This document shows positions 34,776-42,744 of a DNA stretch of 64,000 nt, in pieces. Every line of letters starts with the position of its first letter. Within the stretch, counting starts at the first letter, position 1. Origin of the DNA: G963663525 sp963663525 (GTDB lineage: Bacteria > Myxococcota_A > SURF-8 > G963663525); contig CAXXHC010000002.1 of NCBI GenBank assembly GCA_963663525.2, forward strand, positions 248,001-312,000. The letters run 5' to 3'. The notes beneath the pieces are model-generated. The model saw nothing but the letters and a program-made list of their open reading frames with translations, had not been told where the DNA came from and ran no database searches. A program made the translations under genes and the position numbers.

Positions 34776-35275
34776 GAAAGATCCTTTTCTCGGTTCCTGA
34801 TGGCTGCATTAGACGCTTTTGAGAATGATTTTCTGTTCCCCCGAAAAACGCTTTCTTTTTACACACAAGAGGCTTTTGTTGTCCACCAATTGGATATTGG
34901 GCGGAAATTAAAATAGTGCAAAGTATTTCGGAGAAAGTTGCAACATATTGAAATCATAAGACTTATTTTCACTCTCCCTTGAGGGAGAGGGTTAGGGTGA
35001 TGGTGTCAAAAACTTCCCCTCACCCGGTGCCAAAGCACCGACTTCTCCCTTTGGGAGAGGCACTTGGACCCTTCGGGTCCATCCTGAATCCGCACTAAAA
35101 AATTTCACACCAATTGAATATTTCATTGAAAACTTTTCCTGCGACGTTCGCCGCGTTTGCGGCTCCCTTGAGATAGCACGCGAATGCGGGCCTTGTGTTT
35201 CACGAACGATTGCCAAGGAAGTGCGAACGTGCTACAAAGCAACTCAAATCCAACCGTTCCTTCGAGGAGGCAAAC
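34776..35275. other. intergenic region containing MITE-like copy B
   Basis: 500 bp divergent gap between the lipoprotein gene and trxB. 34899-35111 is the MITE-like element. 35112-35262 shows no gene and no clear promoter boxes. The last bases carry the TTCGAGGAGG ribosome-binding site of trxB. Confidence 0.6.
34899..35111 (-). mobile_element. MITE-like element, copy B (213 bp, inverted relative to copy A)
   Basis: The same terminal inverted repeats as copy A (the right end is slightly diverged, reading GCACTAAAAAATTTCACACC) and the same internal hairpins in opposite orientation. It is flanked directly by AATTGGATATT (34888-34898) and AATTGAATATT (35112-35122), an 11-bp duplication with one mismatch, as expected of a transposed element. 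Confidence 0.75.
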
Positions 35276-36211
35276 ATGAGCGAAGCAACCCACGCCAAAG
35301 TGATCGTGATCGGGTCCGGCCCTGCCGGATATACCGCAGCCCTGTACCTGGCCCGCGCCAACCTGGAGCCGATCCTTTTCGAAGGCGATATTCCCGGCGG
35401 TCAGCTAACCACGACGAGCGAAGTGGAAAACTTTCCGGGCTTCGTCAATGGAGTGCAAGGCACCGAAATGATGGATATTTTCCGGAAGCAGGCCGAGCGT
35501 TTCGGGACGCGCGTGCTGCCGGGTTTCGTGGAGAAGGTGGACTTCTCCGAACGTCCGTTCAAACTGGTAGCCGATGGTACAAAGTACACCGCTGATGCCG
35601 TAATCATCTCCACCGGGGCTTCCGCTCGCTACCTCGGTCTGGACTCCGAACAGCGCTTCATGGGCTTCGGCGTGAGTGCTTGCGCCACCTGCGACGCCCC
35701 GTTCTACAAAGACGTCCCCATCGTGGTGGTGGGCGGCGGCGATTCGGCGATGGAAGAAGCCTCGCACCTGTCCAAGTTCGGCTCCAAAATCTATCTCATC
35801 CACCGACGAGACGAATTCCGCGCCAGCAAAATCATGCAAAAACGCGTGATGGAGAACCCGAAAATCGAGGTCGTCTGGGATTCGGTGCCCATCGAAGTGC
35901 TCGGCGACGAACGCGGCGTGCACGGTGCTATCGTCAAGAACGTGAAAACGGGCGAAACACGGGAAATCGAGGCGGAAGGCTTTTTCCTCGCCATCGGACA
36001 CACGCCGAATACGAAAATCTTCGTGGATCAGGTGGAACTGGACAAAGCGGGCTACGTGGTCACCAAAAGCGATTCGTCGGAAACCTCGGTCGAGGGCGTC
36101 TACGCCTGCGGCGACGTGCAGGACCACAAATACCGGCAGGCCATCACCGCCGCCGGAAGCGGTTGCATGGCCGCACTGGACGCCGAACGCTGGCTGGAAA
36201 CCCAGGAATAA
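35276..36211 (+). CDS. trxB: thioredoxin reductase
   Basis: 311 residues from the ATG at 35276, preceded by GAGGAGG; the 27-codon upstream extension has no support. The FAD motif is VIGSGPAGYTAALYLARA, the redox pair is CATC in SACATCDAPFYK, the NADPH motif is VVGGGDSAMEEA, and the C-terminal FAD motif is GVYACGDVQDHKYRQAITAAGSG. Length and all motifs are normal for the low-molecular-weight class. It reduces thioredoxin with NADPH in the cytoplasm. No thioredoxin gene is next to it. Confidence 0.95.
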   Translation: MSEATHAKVIVIGSGPAGYTAALYLARANLEPILFEGDIPGGQLTTTSEVENFPGFVNGVQGTEMMDIFRKQAERFGTRVLPGFVEKVDFSERPFKLVADGTKYTADAVIISTGASARYLGLDSEQRFMGFGVSACATCDAPFYKDVPIVVVGGGDSAMEEASHLSKFGSKIYLIHRRDEFRASKIMQKRVMENPKIEVVWDSVPIEVLGDERGVHGAIVKNVKTGETREIEAEGFFLAIGHTPNTKIFVDQVELDKAGYVVTKSDSSETSVEGVYACGDVQDHKYRQAITAAGSGCMAALDAERWLETQE

Positions 36212-36692
36212 ACAGCCACTTACAAGGAAGAGTTGAAAGTCGGGCTATAGCGGTTTTTCATTGATTTTAGAGATCATTTTAGCGGGTGGTTACGGGCCAA
36301 GCGACGTGAAACGTCAGGTTGCCCGTGTACGAACGATGTCCATGGACAAGCTTCGCTTCGTCCATGCCACCCAATATATTATCAAAGATCACGACTTGTC
36401 AGGGTCACCCGTCGGGACATGGGACTTCGTGCCGTAGACGAACCGAGCCTCCAAGTCCCCATCCCCATGGACAAGCTTCGCTTCGTCCATGCCACCCAAT
36501 ATATTATCAAAGATCACTGTTTGTCAGGGTCACCCGTCGTCGTACACGAACCTTGCAGCCATAGTACAATCCCCATGGACAAGCTTCGCTTCGTCCATGC
36601 CACCCAATATATTATCAAAGATCACGACTTGTTAGGGTCACCCGTCGTCTTTGAAACCGGGTGTCCAACGTTGATTGCTGATGAATCAAACA
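36212..36692. repeat. repeat-filled intergenic region between trxB and the Rhs island
   Basis: 481 bp with no gene. 36284-36370 repeats sequence found at 51077-51161 (GACGTGAAACGTC hairpin, GTGTACGAACGATGTCCATGG). Three 75-bp units and a broken fourth follow. The spacers between them contain fragments of an rhs gene. Confidence 0.75.
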
Positions 36693-36720
36693 TCACGGCT
36701 TGTCGGGGTCAGGTGTCGGA
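36340..36720. repeat. three 75-bp direct repeats plus a partial fourth
   Basis: Units at 36340-36414, 36465-36539 and 36573-36647 begin CCATGGACAAGCTTCGCTTC and end with CACCCGTCG. They are almost identical over 75 bp and are separated by 50 and 33 bp. A degraded partial unit lies at about 36682-36720. Each unit starts with a hairpin (ATGGAC/GTCCAT). Confidence 0.85.
36417..36468 (-). pseudogene. rhs core remnant
   Basis: 52 bp matching 37973-38024 inside the rhs gene at 49 of 52 positions, on the same strand. It encodes the core segment ending FVYGTKSHVP. It sits between repeat units 1 and 2; a shorter match (GTACACGAACCTTGC) lies between units 2 and 3. Confidence 0.7.
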
Positions 36721-37181
36721 TGGAATTTTCCCGTTTCTTTGTCATACCGGTATTTCAATACTTCAAGTATTTTTGGTCCTCGTTTAACCAATCTCTTATT
36801 GTAAGGATCATCAGAATACGAATTTCCTTCCTCAATCAGTTCAATTTGAATTTCCTCAAAAGTATCCCATTTTATATTGGAGTTTATACTAGCCGATTCG
36901 TATTCATACATATCCTTTAATAGGTACTTGTCACTATTATAATCATTATCATAAACCATTATTCTTACTTCTTTAGTAGATTTTCTGGTAATAGGACTTT
37001 TGTTTGAATACACGTGGACAGAAAGCATGTATTCCCAACCTTTTTCTTCCGGTCTTGTACCAGGTGGAAATGTTTTTAGTCGGAAAGTGTATTCTGTTCT
37101 ACCTCCAAAGGTTAAAAGACCAATCCCAATAACAGCAATAATAATTGCCCAGACTACTATGGCTTTATTTCTTGTTCGCAT
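36693..37181 (-). CDS. small membrane-anchored protein, candidate Rhs immunity protein
   Basis: 162 residues from the ATG at 37181 (AGAAGG upstream), 10 bp after the rhs stop codon; the longer frame from 37361 merely overlaps rhs. One N-terminal helix (AIVVWAIIIAVIGIGLLTFGG) is followed by a charged domain (STKEVRIMVYDNDYNSDKYLLKDMYEYESASIN) probably in the periplasm. No family recognised. Its position directly behind an Rhs C-terminal toxin-like domain, and its AT-rich composition shared with that domain, make an immunity role plausible. The C-terminus (PDPDKP) is encoded by the degenerate fourth 75-bp repeat. Confidence 0.55.
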   Translation of the reverse strand: MRTRNKAIVVWAIIIAVIGIGLLTFGGRTEYTFRLKTFPPGTRPEEKGWEYMLSVHVYSNKSPITRKSTKEVRIMVYDNDYNSDKYLLKDMYEYESASINSNIKWDTFEEIQIELIEEGNSYSDDPYNKRLVKRGPKILEVLKYRYDKETGKFHPTPDPDKP

Positions 37182-37191
37182 TGCTAGCCTT

Positions 37192-38385
37192 CTATTGTCT
37201 TGGCATTCTGTAAAGATTATATAAAGCATCCACCGCTTGCCGGAAAAAGCTATTGATTTTATTTTTAATGTTGTCGTCGTAATCAATTCTTCCTCCAGGA
37301 GCACCAGGATATGGTACTCCGGCATGTTCGAAGGCTCGCTCCAGGTCATTGTGACAGTCATTTACAAAGAAAAAATAAATCCAATTATTCCAATTAGGAG
37401 CCTTATTTATCTGCTCCATAAAACTCTTTTCAGTCATCCCTTCTGGCAACTCAACTACAACATATGGACTGCATCCCATTTCTTTTTTATTAGTTCCATC
37501 ACCCAATCCTGTCCAACTGCTCCCATTTGCGCCTTTTCCAATCTCTAACTCAGTAGACCATACCCATGCGTGATTTAGGCCTTCAAGACCTGTCCAGGAA
37601 AAAGCTGGCGTGTTATAGATCCTGATTTCTTCCCCCTCCGGATCGATCCCATTCACAGGGTCATTCCCGACGTACACGTACAGGTTGACCTGCCCGCCTT
37701 CGAACAGTATCGGGTCTTTGGCTGTCCATCTACCTACCGACGGGTCGTAATCCCTGGCACCGAACCTCACCAGACCGGTATCGGTATCATATAGGCCGCC
37801 CGCATACCCGAAAGGCTGGAAGCCGGGGTTGGTATCTTCAAGGACACGACCCCACTCGTCGTAGTCCATTCTCTGGGCTATGCTGCCGTCCTCGGCATTT
37901 ACCACAAGCCGCACAGACCCCAGATGATCCGTAATGAACCGATAGGTTCCGTCTTTGACCATATAGTCCGGTACATGGGACTTCGTGCCGTACACGAACC
38001 TTGCCTCCAAGTCCCCATCCCCATCGAACAAGGCAATCGGATTCAGTTGATCCCGGTAGACCAGCCGATACTGCAAAACGCCATCCACACTCTTGCCGAT
38101 TCTACGGTTGCGCCCGTCCACCTTGTAGTGAATCTCTGTGCCGTCAGGAAGGGTTACGTCCCGAAGATTGCCCAGCAGGTCATACTGGTACGTCGTAACA
38201 TTCACTCCGTACGATGCCGATGTCAAAGAGCCGCTGTCCGTGTAAGTATATGCCGTACCGTTGTACTCCGTCAATCGATCCTGGTCGTCATAGGTTCCTA
38301 CCTCCACACCGTTTTCGTGGGTTCGGTTGCCGTTCAGGTCGTAGCCGTAGCCCGGTAGGTCGGACAGATTTTTTCTGTCCGACAT
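37192..38385 (-). CDS. orphan Rhs tip: RHS core end plus variable C-terminal domain
   Basis: 397 residues, far shorter than full Rhs proteins. YD repeats (YDLNGNRTHENG, YDLLGNLRDVTLPDG, YRLVYRDQLNPIALFDGDGDLEARFVYG) lead to the RHS core terminus ITDHLGSVRLVVN...GRVLEDTNP...PFGYAGGLYDTDTGLVRFGARDYDPSVGRWTAKDPI...NLYVYVGNDPVNGIDPEG. The C-terminal ~155 residues are unrelated to the core and AT-rich. They contain NHAWVW and NDCHNDLERAFEHAG, which could be the His and Cys of a papain/NlpC-like enzyme. The 5' end is truncated at a REP-like palindrome that supplies the start codon and first residues (MSDRKNLSDL). There is no secretion signal. Confidence 0.8.
   Translation of the reverse strand: MSDRKNLSDLPGYGYDLNGNRTHENGVEVGTYDDQDRLTEYNGTAYTYTDSGSLTSASYGVNVTTYQYDLLGNLRDVTLPDGTEIHYKVDGRNRRIGKSVDGVLQYRLVYRDQLNPIALFDGDGDLEARFVYGTKSHVPDYMVKDGTYRFITDHLGSVRLVVNAEDGSIAQRMDYDEWGRVLEDTNPGFQPFGYAGGLYDTDTGLVRFGARDYDPSVGRWTAKDPILFEGGQVNLYVYVGNDPVNGIDPEGEEIRIYNTPAFSWTGLEGLNHAWVWSTELEIGKGANGSSWTGLGDGTNKKEMGCSPYVVVELPEGMTEKSFMEQINKAPNWNNWIYFFFVNDCHNDLERAFEHAGVPYPGAPGGRIDYDDNIKNKINSFFRQAVDALYNLYRMPRQ
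38355..38385. repeat. REP-like palindrome at the truncated 5' end of rhs
   Basis: GTCGGACAGA (38359-38368) and TCTGTCCGAC (38374-38383) form a perfect 10-bp stem with a T5 loop, preceded by GTAG. This is the same family as the copies at 43092, 44694 and elsewhere. Confidence 0.85.
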
Positions 38386-38466
38386 TTTGAAGGCATGAAC
38401 TGAAAACTACAATGTGCACGTTTTTGATATCGTATCGGACAAATAATTTGTTCGACCTCCTTGATT

Positions 38467-39681
38467 TTATTCGCCTTTTTTCCGTTTCTTTTCAAGGGCG
38501 CGTAGTGCCTCGATCGCCTGAACCTCGTTCCGGTTCAGCCAGCCTTCCTCGAACGGGGTCGCGCTGGGGAAAAACATGCCGGACTGATAAAAAAACTTCT
38601 GTAGTTCCGCCGACTTGAAGGCGTAGCCGTGGCTTGCGTAGATCAGGTTGATGAGATCCGACGGCGCGACGCATTTCACCAACGTTTCCGGGTCGATCTT
38701 CCACTTCTTCGTCTTTTCCGCAGGCAATTTCATTCCACGCAGAAACATGCCGAGCCTGTAATCGCACTCCTCGAAGCCCGGCGAGTTCGGTCCCATACCC
38801 GGCCAATTTCTGAAGTACCCCGAGGGAAAACTGAGGGTGACGTCCTGCTGCGGTTCGATGTTGTAAAACGTCAGCCGTATCCGAGACACCGGTCCTCCCA
38901 CAGAATAAGCGCCGTAGTGGATCGTTTCGCCTTCGGGGGTCTGCAACGTCCTCGTTTCTCCCGCAACATCGGAAGCGGAAAGCAGATTCTCCCCCGAAAA
39001 ATACCCGAAATCCTCGTAAGTTACTTTCACATTGGGCGGCAATCCTCCTTGTGGAAAACGATAATCGAACACGGCCTCTTCGATTTTCCCCGCCCAGCTT
39101 GCTCCGGTTCGGAAAACGTAAGGAATCGTAGCCGTGGAATGAGGCGCACCGATCTGGGAAGCGCCGAACCGATAGGTATGTCGGATCACCGTATGGGATT
39201 TCGCCGGGAATGTTGCCGGAAAAAGAAAGACCCACGAAAACGATCCCAGCGCATCGGGGAGCAAACCGTCGGCTACCTGTTTCTCCATACGAGTCGGGAT
39301 TTTCTCTCCGTTGACGGACACTTTGAAATCCGCCACCGAAAGTTTTCCGCCCAAATAGTTGAGAAATTCCTTGTCGGTGTCGTTCTCTGCAGCAGCTAAC
39401 GGAAACGCCAACTCGTGGGAAATGTCCTCGTCCGTGGAATTGTAAAAAAACAAGGTGGCCTGAACCCTGCAGTGCATGTCTAGACCCATGTCTCCAGGCT
39501 CGATATGAAAAGAAAGGTATTCCCGCTCCAACGCGACTTCCGATTTCTCCCCGACGAACACGTTTGCCCCAGAGCCCCCGATGGCGGAATCGTTGGCAAC
39601 CAGCGAAGACGGGCCGGTGAGCAGAAAGATCGTTCCAACCACGAAAAGGGTCGTGATTTGTGCTAGAAGCCTGGCGATCAT
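38467..39681 (-). CDS. secreted protein with C-terminal YARHG domain
   Basis: 404 residues from the ATG at 39681 (GGAG seven bases upstream); the frame upstream is open but unsupported. The signal peptide ITTLFVVGTIFLLTGPSSLVA is followed by a beta-rich region with a DUF4424-like pattern (LSFHIEPGDMGLDMHCRVQATLFFYNSTDEDISHELAFPL). The last ~60 residues match YARHG: DLINLIYASHGYAFKSAELQKFF...WLNRNEVQAIEALRALE. YARHG is a probable extracellular, cell-wall-associated domain of unknown function. It lies 81 bp upstream of the Rhs tip start on the same strand. Confidence 0.7.
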   Translation of the reverse strand: MIARLLAQITTLFVVGTIFLLTGPSSLVANDSAIGGSGANVFVGEKSEVALEREYLSFHIEPGDMGLDMHCRVQATLFFYNSTDEDISHELAFPLAAAENDTDKEFLNYLGGKLSVADFKVSVNGEKIPTRMEKQVADGLLPDALGSFSWVFLFPATFPAKSHTVIRHTYRFGASQIGAPHSTATIPYVFRTGASWAGKIEEAVFDYRFPQGGLPPNVKVTYEDFGYFSGENLLSASDVAGETRTLQTPEGETIHYGAYSVGGPVSRIRLTFYNIEPQQDVTLSFPSGYFRNWPGMGPNSPGFEECDYRLGMFLRGMKLPAEKTKKWKIDPETLVKCVAPSDLINLIYASHGYAFKSAELQKFFYQSGMFFPSATPFEEGWLNRNEVQAIEALRALEKKRKKGE

Positions 39682-39848
39682 GTGGCCACTCCATGACAGG
39701 AAAAAGGAAACACCTGAAACATTCCGGACAGTTGGCATGAGTACCCTGAATCTTAGCACGGTTGAACGCGGATGGGAATCCTCCGTTTGTGGTTGGATGA
39801 CTTTCAAACGACACACTGGAAAATCAGCGACTCGACCCAAACGAAAAA

Positions 39849-39870
39849 GGGCGGGAATTCCATCCCGCCC
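39849..39870 (-). terminator. intrinsic terminator
   Basis: GGGCGGGA (39849-39856) pairs with TCCCGCCC (39863-39870) around a 6-base loop. On the minus strand it is followed by five Ts. It lies 72 bp after the stop of the methyltransferase gene. Confidence 0.85.
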
Positions 39871-39942
39871 CATCGAGGCAACTCACCGTTTTTATGTGCT
39901 TTTTTCCGGCTCTCCTCCAGAAAACCGGAAGAAGAAATCACC

Positions 39943-40998
39943 TCACTCGACCAACTCGTTCTTGATGACGTTCAGGTTGGGTACCGGCACCGGCACGGCG
40001 CGCCCGGTTTCGGGATTGTAGGTGAGCCGGTAGGAGGTTCCAAGATTCCCCTGGCGGAACATCACGTCCCAGCCACGCACCACGTAGGGGCAGGCGTCGT
40101 TGACGCAGACCTTCAGGTTGGTGGTCCACGTGGTGTACGGGTTGTCCGTGATCGCCCACTCTTTGAGCGGCTCGCCGCAGTACGGGCAGCATCCCGTTTC
40201 GCCGATGGCGCGCGTCCGGCGTTTCAGTTCCTCCGGGTCGAGCGCTTCCTCGTAATCCAGCGTGATCGGCGGCAGCTTCATGCCCGGCCCGTCGGAATCG
40301 CGCTTGAGGGCATAGACCGCGAACACAGGATCGGAGGGAATGCCGTAGCCGGCGTACTTGTCGTCCTGGGGACGAGGCTTGCCGATGGAGGCGAAGGTTT
40401 CGGTCTCATCGAATTCGCCGGAGCGCAGAAAATGGGTCTCGACGATTTTCAGCCGCTCGTCGTCCTGCGCCCGTTCCCACGAGCGCACCGCCTTGGTCGG
40501 AAACATGCGATTGGAAAACACCACCAGAAACAGCCCGCCGGGCTTCAATACTCGTCCCACCTCGCGAAACAGGTTCACGGGATTGACCACGTATTGGATG
40601 GACGACACGTTTAGTACGATATCGAAGCGTTTCGATTCGAAAGGAAGACGGGGATTTTCGTTGATATCGTGCACTACACGCTCTGTAAGTACCGGATTTT
40701 TCTTCAGTTCCTCCATGTTCAGTCCCAGCCCCGTCACACCGGAGGGACGAAGGTCTTCCGGCAGGTGGGAATTGAAACTGGCCATCAGGTCCAGGATTTC
40801 CGGGTTTTCGTATTGTCCCAGCACGCCGATAAGCGTCTCGATGGTGGTCAGGGCGAGGGAGTCGAGGTGCTCGACCATGCGGGGTTTTCGGTAAAAGAGC
40901 GCGTCGTCTTTTTCGTCGAGACGTGCATACGCCTCCGGGTCGGACAGCAACGTGAGGTAGGCATGTTGGTTTTTCGAGATGATTTCCGGTGCATCCAC
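39943..40998 (-). CDS. class I methyltransferase with C-terminal zinc-ribbon-like domain
   Basis: 351 residues from the GTG at 40998, which has AAGGAGG five bases upstream; the ATG at 41040 lacks a ribosome-binding site. The central domain has RLPFESKRFDIVLNVSSIQYVVNPVNLFREVGRVLKPGGLFLVVFSNRMF, typical of Methyltransf_11, although the usual glycine-rich motif I is replaced by EILDLMASFNSHLP. The C-terminal part carries CCPYCGEP and CVNDACPYV, four to five cysteines that may bind zinc. The substrate is unknown. It is a single-gene unit closed by the terminator at 39849-39870. Confidence 0.72.
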   Translation of the reverse strand: MDAPEIISKNQHAYLTLLSDPEAYARLDEKDDALFYRKPRMVEHLDSLALTTIETLIGVLGQYENPEILDLMASFNSHLPEDLRPSGVTGLGLNMEELKKNPVLTERVVHDINENPRLPFESKRFDIVLNVSSIQYVVNPVNLFREVGRVLKPGGLFLVVFSNRMFPTKAVRSWERAQDDERLKIVETHFLRSGEFDETETFASIGKPRPQDDKYAGYGIPSDPVFAVYALKRDSDGPGMKLPPITLDYEEALDPEELKRRTRAIGETGCCPYCGEPLKEWAITDNPYTTWTTNLKVCVNDACPYVVRGWDVMFRQGNLGTSYRLTYNPETGRAVPVPVPNLNVIKNELVE

Positions 40999-41211
40999 GG
41001 GAGCCTCCTTGAAAAGAACGGTAGTAAACAACGTTTCCATTTTCTGCAGTCCACACAGACGTTTCCATGACGAATGCCGGTTCGAGACAAAAAAAGCGGA
41101 GCAATTTCCTGCGCTTTTCCGCCATTTTCACCACCATCTGCAACTTGGAGCGTCCTGGCCGTCTCTTAGATGAAAAGCAACGGAAGCTCTTTTTAGAGAA
41201 AGGCAACCCTC

Positions 41212-41613
41212 ATGAAACACACACCCGATTTCGGATTTACGAAAACCCTCTCCGGCCTGAGTTTCGACGCCGCCATGCAGCGCGTGACCGAGGTACTGAA
41301 AACCCAGGGATTCGGCGTAATTACGGAAATCGACATGAAAGAGAATTTCAAGAAGAAAATCGACGTGGATTTCCGCAACTACAAGATTCTCGGAGTCTGC
41401 CAGCCCAAACTGTCGCACAAGGTATTGGAGTCCGATCCCTTCATGGGACTGCTCATGCCCTGCAACGCGGTCGTCTTCGACGGCGACGAAGGCGAGCCGG
41501 TGGTGTCCATCTCCAAACCGGAGGCGATGTTCTCGATTGCCGGACATCAGGGCATGGAAGACGTTTTGAGCGACGTGACGGGAAAAATCCAACGCGTTGT
41601 CGAGGCGTTGTAA
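41212..41613 (+). CDS. DUF302 protein
   Basis: 133 residues. FGFTKTLSGLSFDAAMQRVTEVLKTQGFGVITEIDMKENFKKKIDVDFRNYKILGVCQPKLSHKVLESDP is the classic DUF302 pattern, followed by LLMPCNAVVFDG. The fold is small alpha/beta, the function unknown, and the location probably cytoplasmic as there is no signal. It stands alone, divergent from the methyltransferase gene, with AGAGAAAGG upstream. Confidence 0.85.
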   Translation: MKHTPDFGFTKTLSGLSFDAAMQRVTEVLKTQGFGVITEIDMKENFKKKIDVDFRNYKILGVCQPKLSHKVLESDPFMGLLMPCNAVVFDGDEGEPVVSISKPEAMFSIAGHQGMEDVLSDVTGKIQRVVEAL

Positions 41614-41723
41614 GGTACTGGTATTACACGAGGATTCTTATTTTACGGCAGGTATAGGTGTAGGTCGGGTGGTTTTCACCCGACGATTCTTTAATACCGC
41701 GCCCTATTTTTGGTGAAAAATCT
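41614..41723. repeat. intergenic gap with REP-like palindrome
   Basis: 41660-41684 reads GTAGGTCGGGTGGTTTTCAC followed by CCGAC, an arm pair TCGGGTG/CACCCGA. It may terminate the DUF302 transcript. Confidence 0.7.
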
Positions 41724-42677
41724 TCAATATGGATCGAAAAAAACGCCACTTTCACAGTCCTGTTCCGAGCGACAAAAACCAACATCTTCACTTGGTTCGT
41801 TCACTTGACAACAACGATCATTTCCACAGCATATTAATGATTCAGATGTATTTGGATTATAGCAATATGGATAACCTCCGCATTCCATAACGACACTGAA
41901 AGGTGCAGATAGCCAAGTGCAAAACCTTCCTATCTTTTCAGGACACATAATGTGGTAAGCGCCGTTTTGGCAACAGTAACCGCGATGGCACTCCTCATCA
42001 CATGTTCCATCGTCTCCAGGAAAGCAGTGGTAAGGGAAAAAACTTCCTGACGAATAGTATCCCTCTGGGCAACCAAGCTTACGGTGTGGAAAAATTGGAA
42101 GGCAACGACCTGGAGTTATTTCGCCAGATATACCTACTGTGTCGTGAAGACAAATTTCACCTTCTGAGCAAGGTGATGATTTCCTTTTTATGCAGTTCTT
42201 TTTGCATGTTGAAAAATTATCATTCCAATCCCATCCACAAACCATACCAGGGCAACACCCGCAGATTTGATCTGGGGGACACCCCGAACCTCAGAGATTT
42301 TCCGGGCAATCTTCCCCAGGAGTGCATTTTTTCGCGCAAAAGCCATTTCCTTCTTTCTATTTTTTTAAACAGTAAAATCCACTCTGACAATCCGCGTGTT
42401 CTTGGCAAATGGCTTGAGAAAGAAAATCTTCAATCGGCATCGGATTAGAAATCCAGCCAGGTTCACACCAAGAAAAGACATGTTCAGCATTCTCTTCTTC
42501 TGTTTCGTCATTCGATTCGTCACCTTCTAAAATTTCCAATACCTCATTCTCTTCATCCTCGAAATTGGGATAACTATCTAAATCTGAATTGGAAATCACT
42601 GCTCGCTCGGACGGTTGACAAGCCAAAACAAGGAATTGAAGAACAAGCAGGACGGTTTTTTTCAATACTTCCTTCAC
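41724..42677 (-). pseudogene. Cys-rich lipoprotein gene interrupted by in-frame TAG and TGA
   Basis: One reading frame of 318 codons runs unbroken by indels from the ATG at 42677 to 41724, but it contains TAG at 42359-42357 and TGA at 42293-42291. Part 1 has a signal peptide with lipobox VLQFLVLAC, an acidic linker (DDEENE-type; DLDSYPNFEDEENEVLEILE) and the first Cys-rich unit (CQEHADCQSGFYC). Between the stops the frame reads KEGNGFCAKKCTPGEDCPENL; after TGA it continues GSGCPPDQICGCCPGMVCGW and about 170 further residues with around 30 cysteines. The smooth cysteine pattern across both stops shows it was one protein. Two point mutations in an AT-rich acquired gene are the simplest explanation; read-through or recoding is less likely. 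Confidence 0.75.
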
Positions 42678-42698
42678 CGGTTCCTCACGCAGAAAATA

Positions 42699-42729
42699 GT
42701 AGGTCGAACTGATTTTCTGTCCAACCTAC
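42699..42729. repeat. REP-like palindrome
   Basis: GTAGGTCGAACTGATTTTCT followed by GTCCAACCTAC; arms GTAGGT(C/T)GGA-type with two mismatches. It lies just upstream of the broken lipoprotein gene. Confidence 0.75.
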
Positions 42730-42744
42730 AATGCTCAGGGCTAA

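Noticed and set aside
36340..36720. Possible CRISPR array
   Set aside because: Units are 75 bp, only three in number, and spacers are 33-50 bp with rhs homology; no cas genes are present.
42291..42293. TGA as a selenocysteine codon
   Set aside because: The same frame also has a TAG 66 bases upstream, the downstream GGGG-TGT-CCCC hairpin is too small and close for a bacterial SECIS, and no sel genes are in the window.
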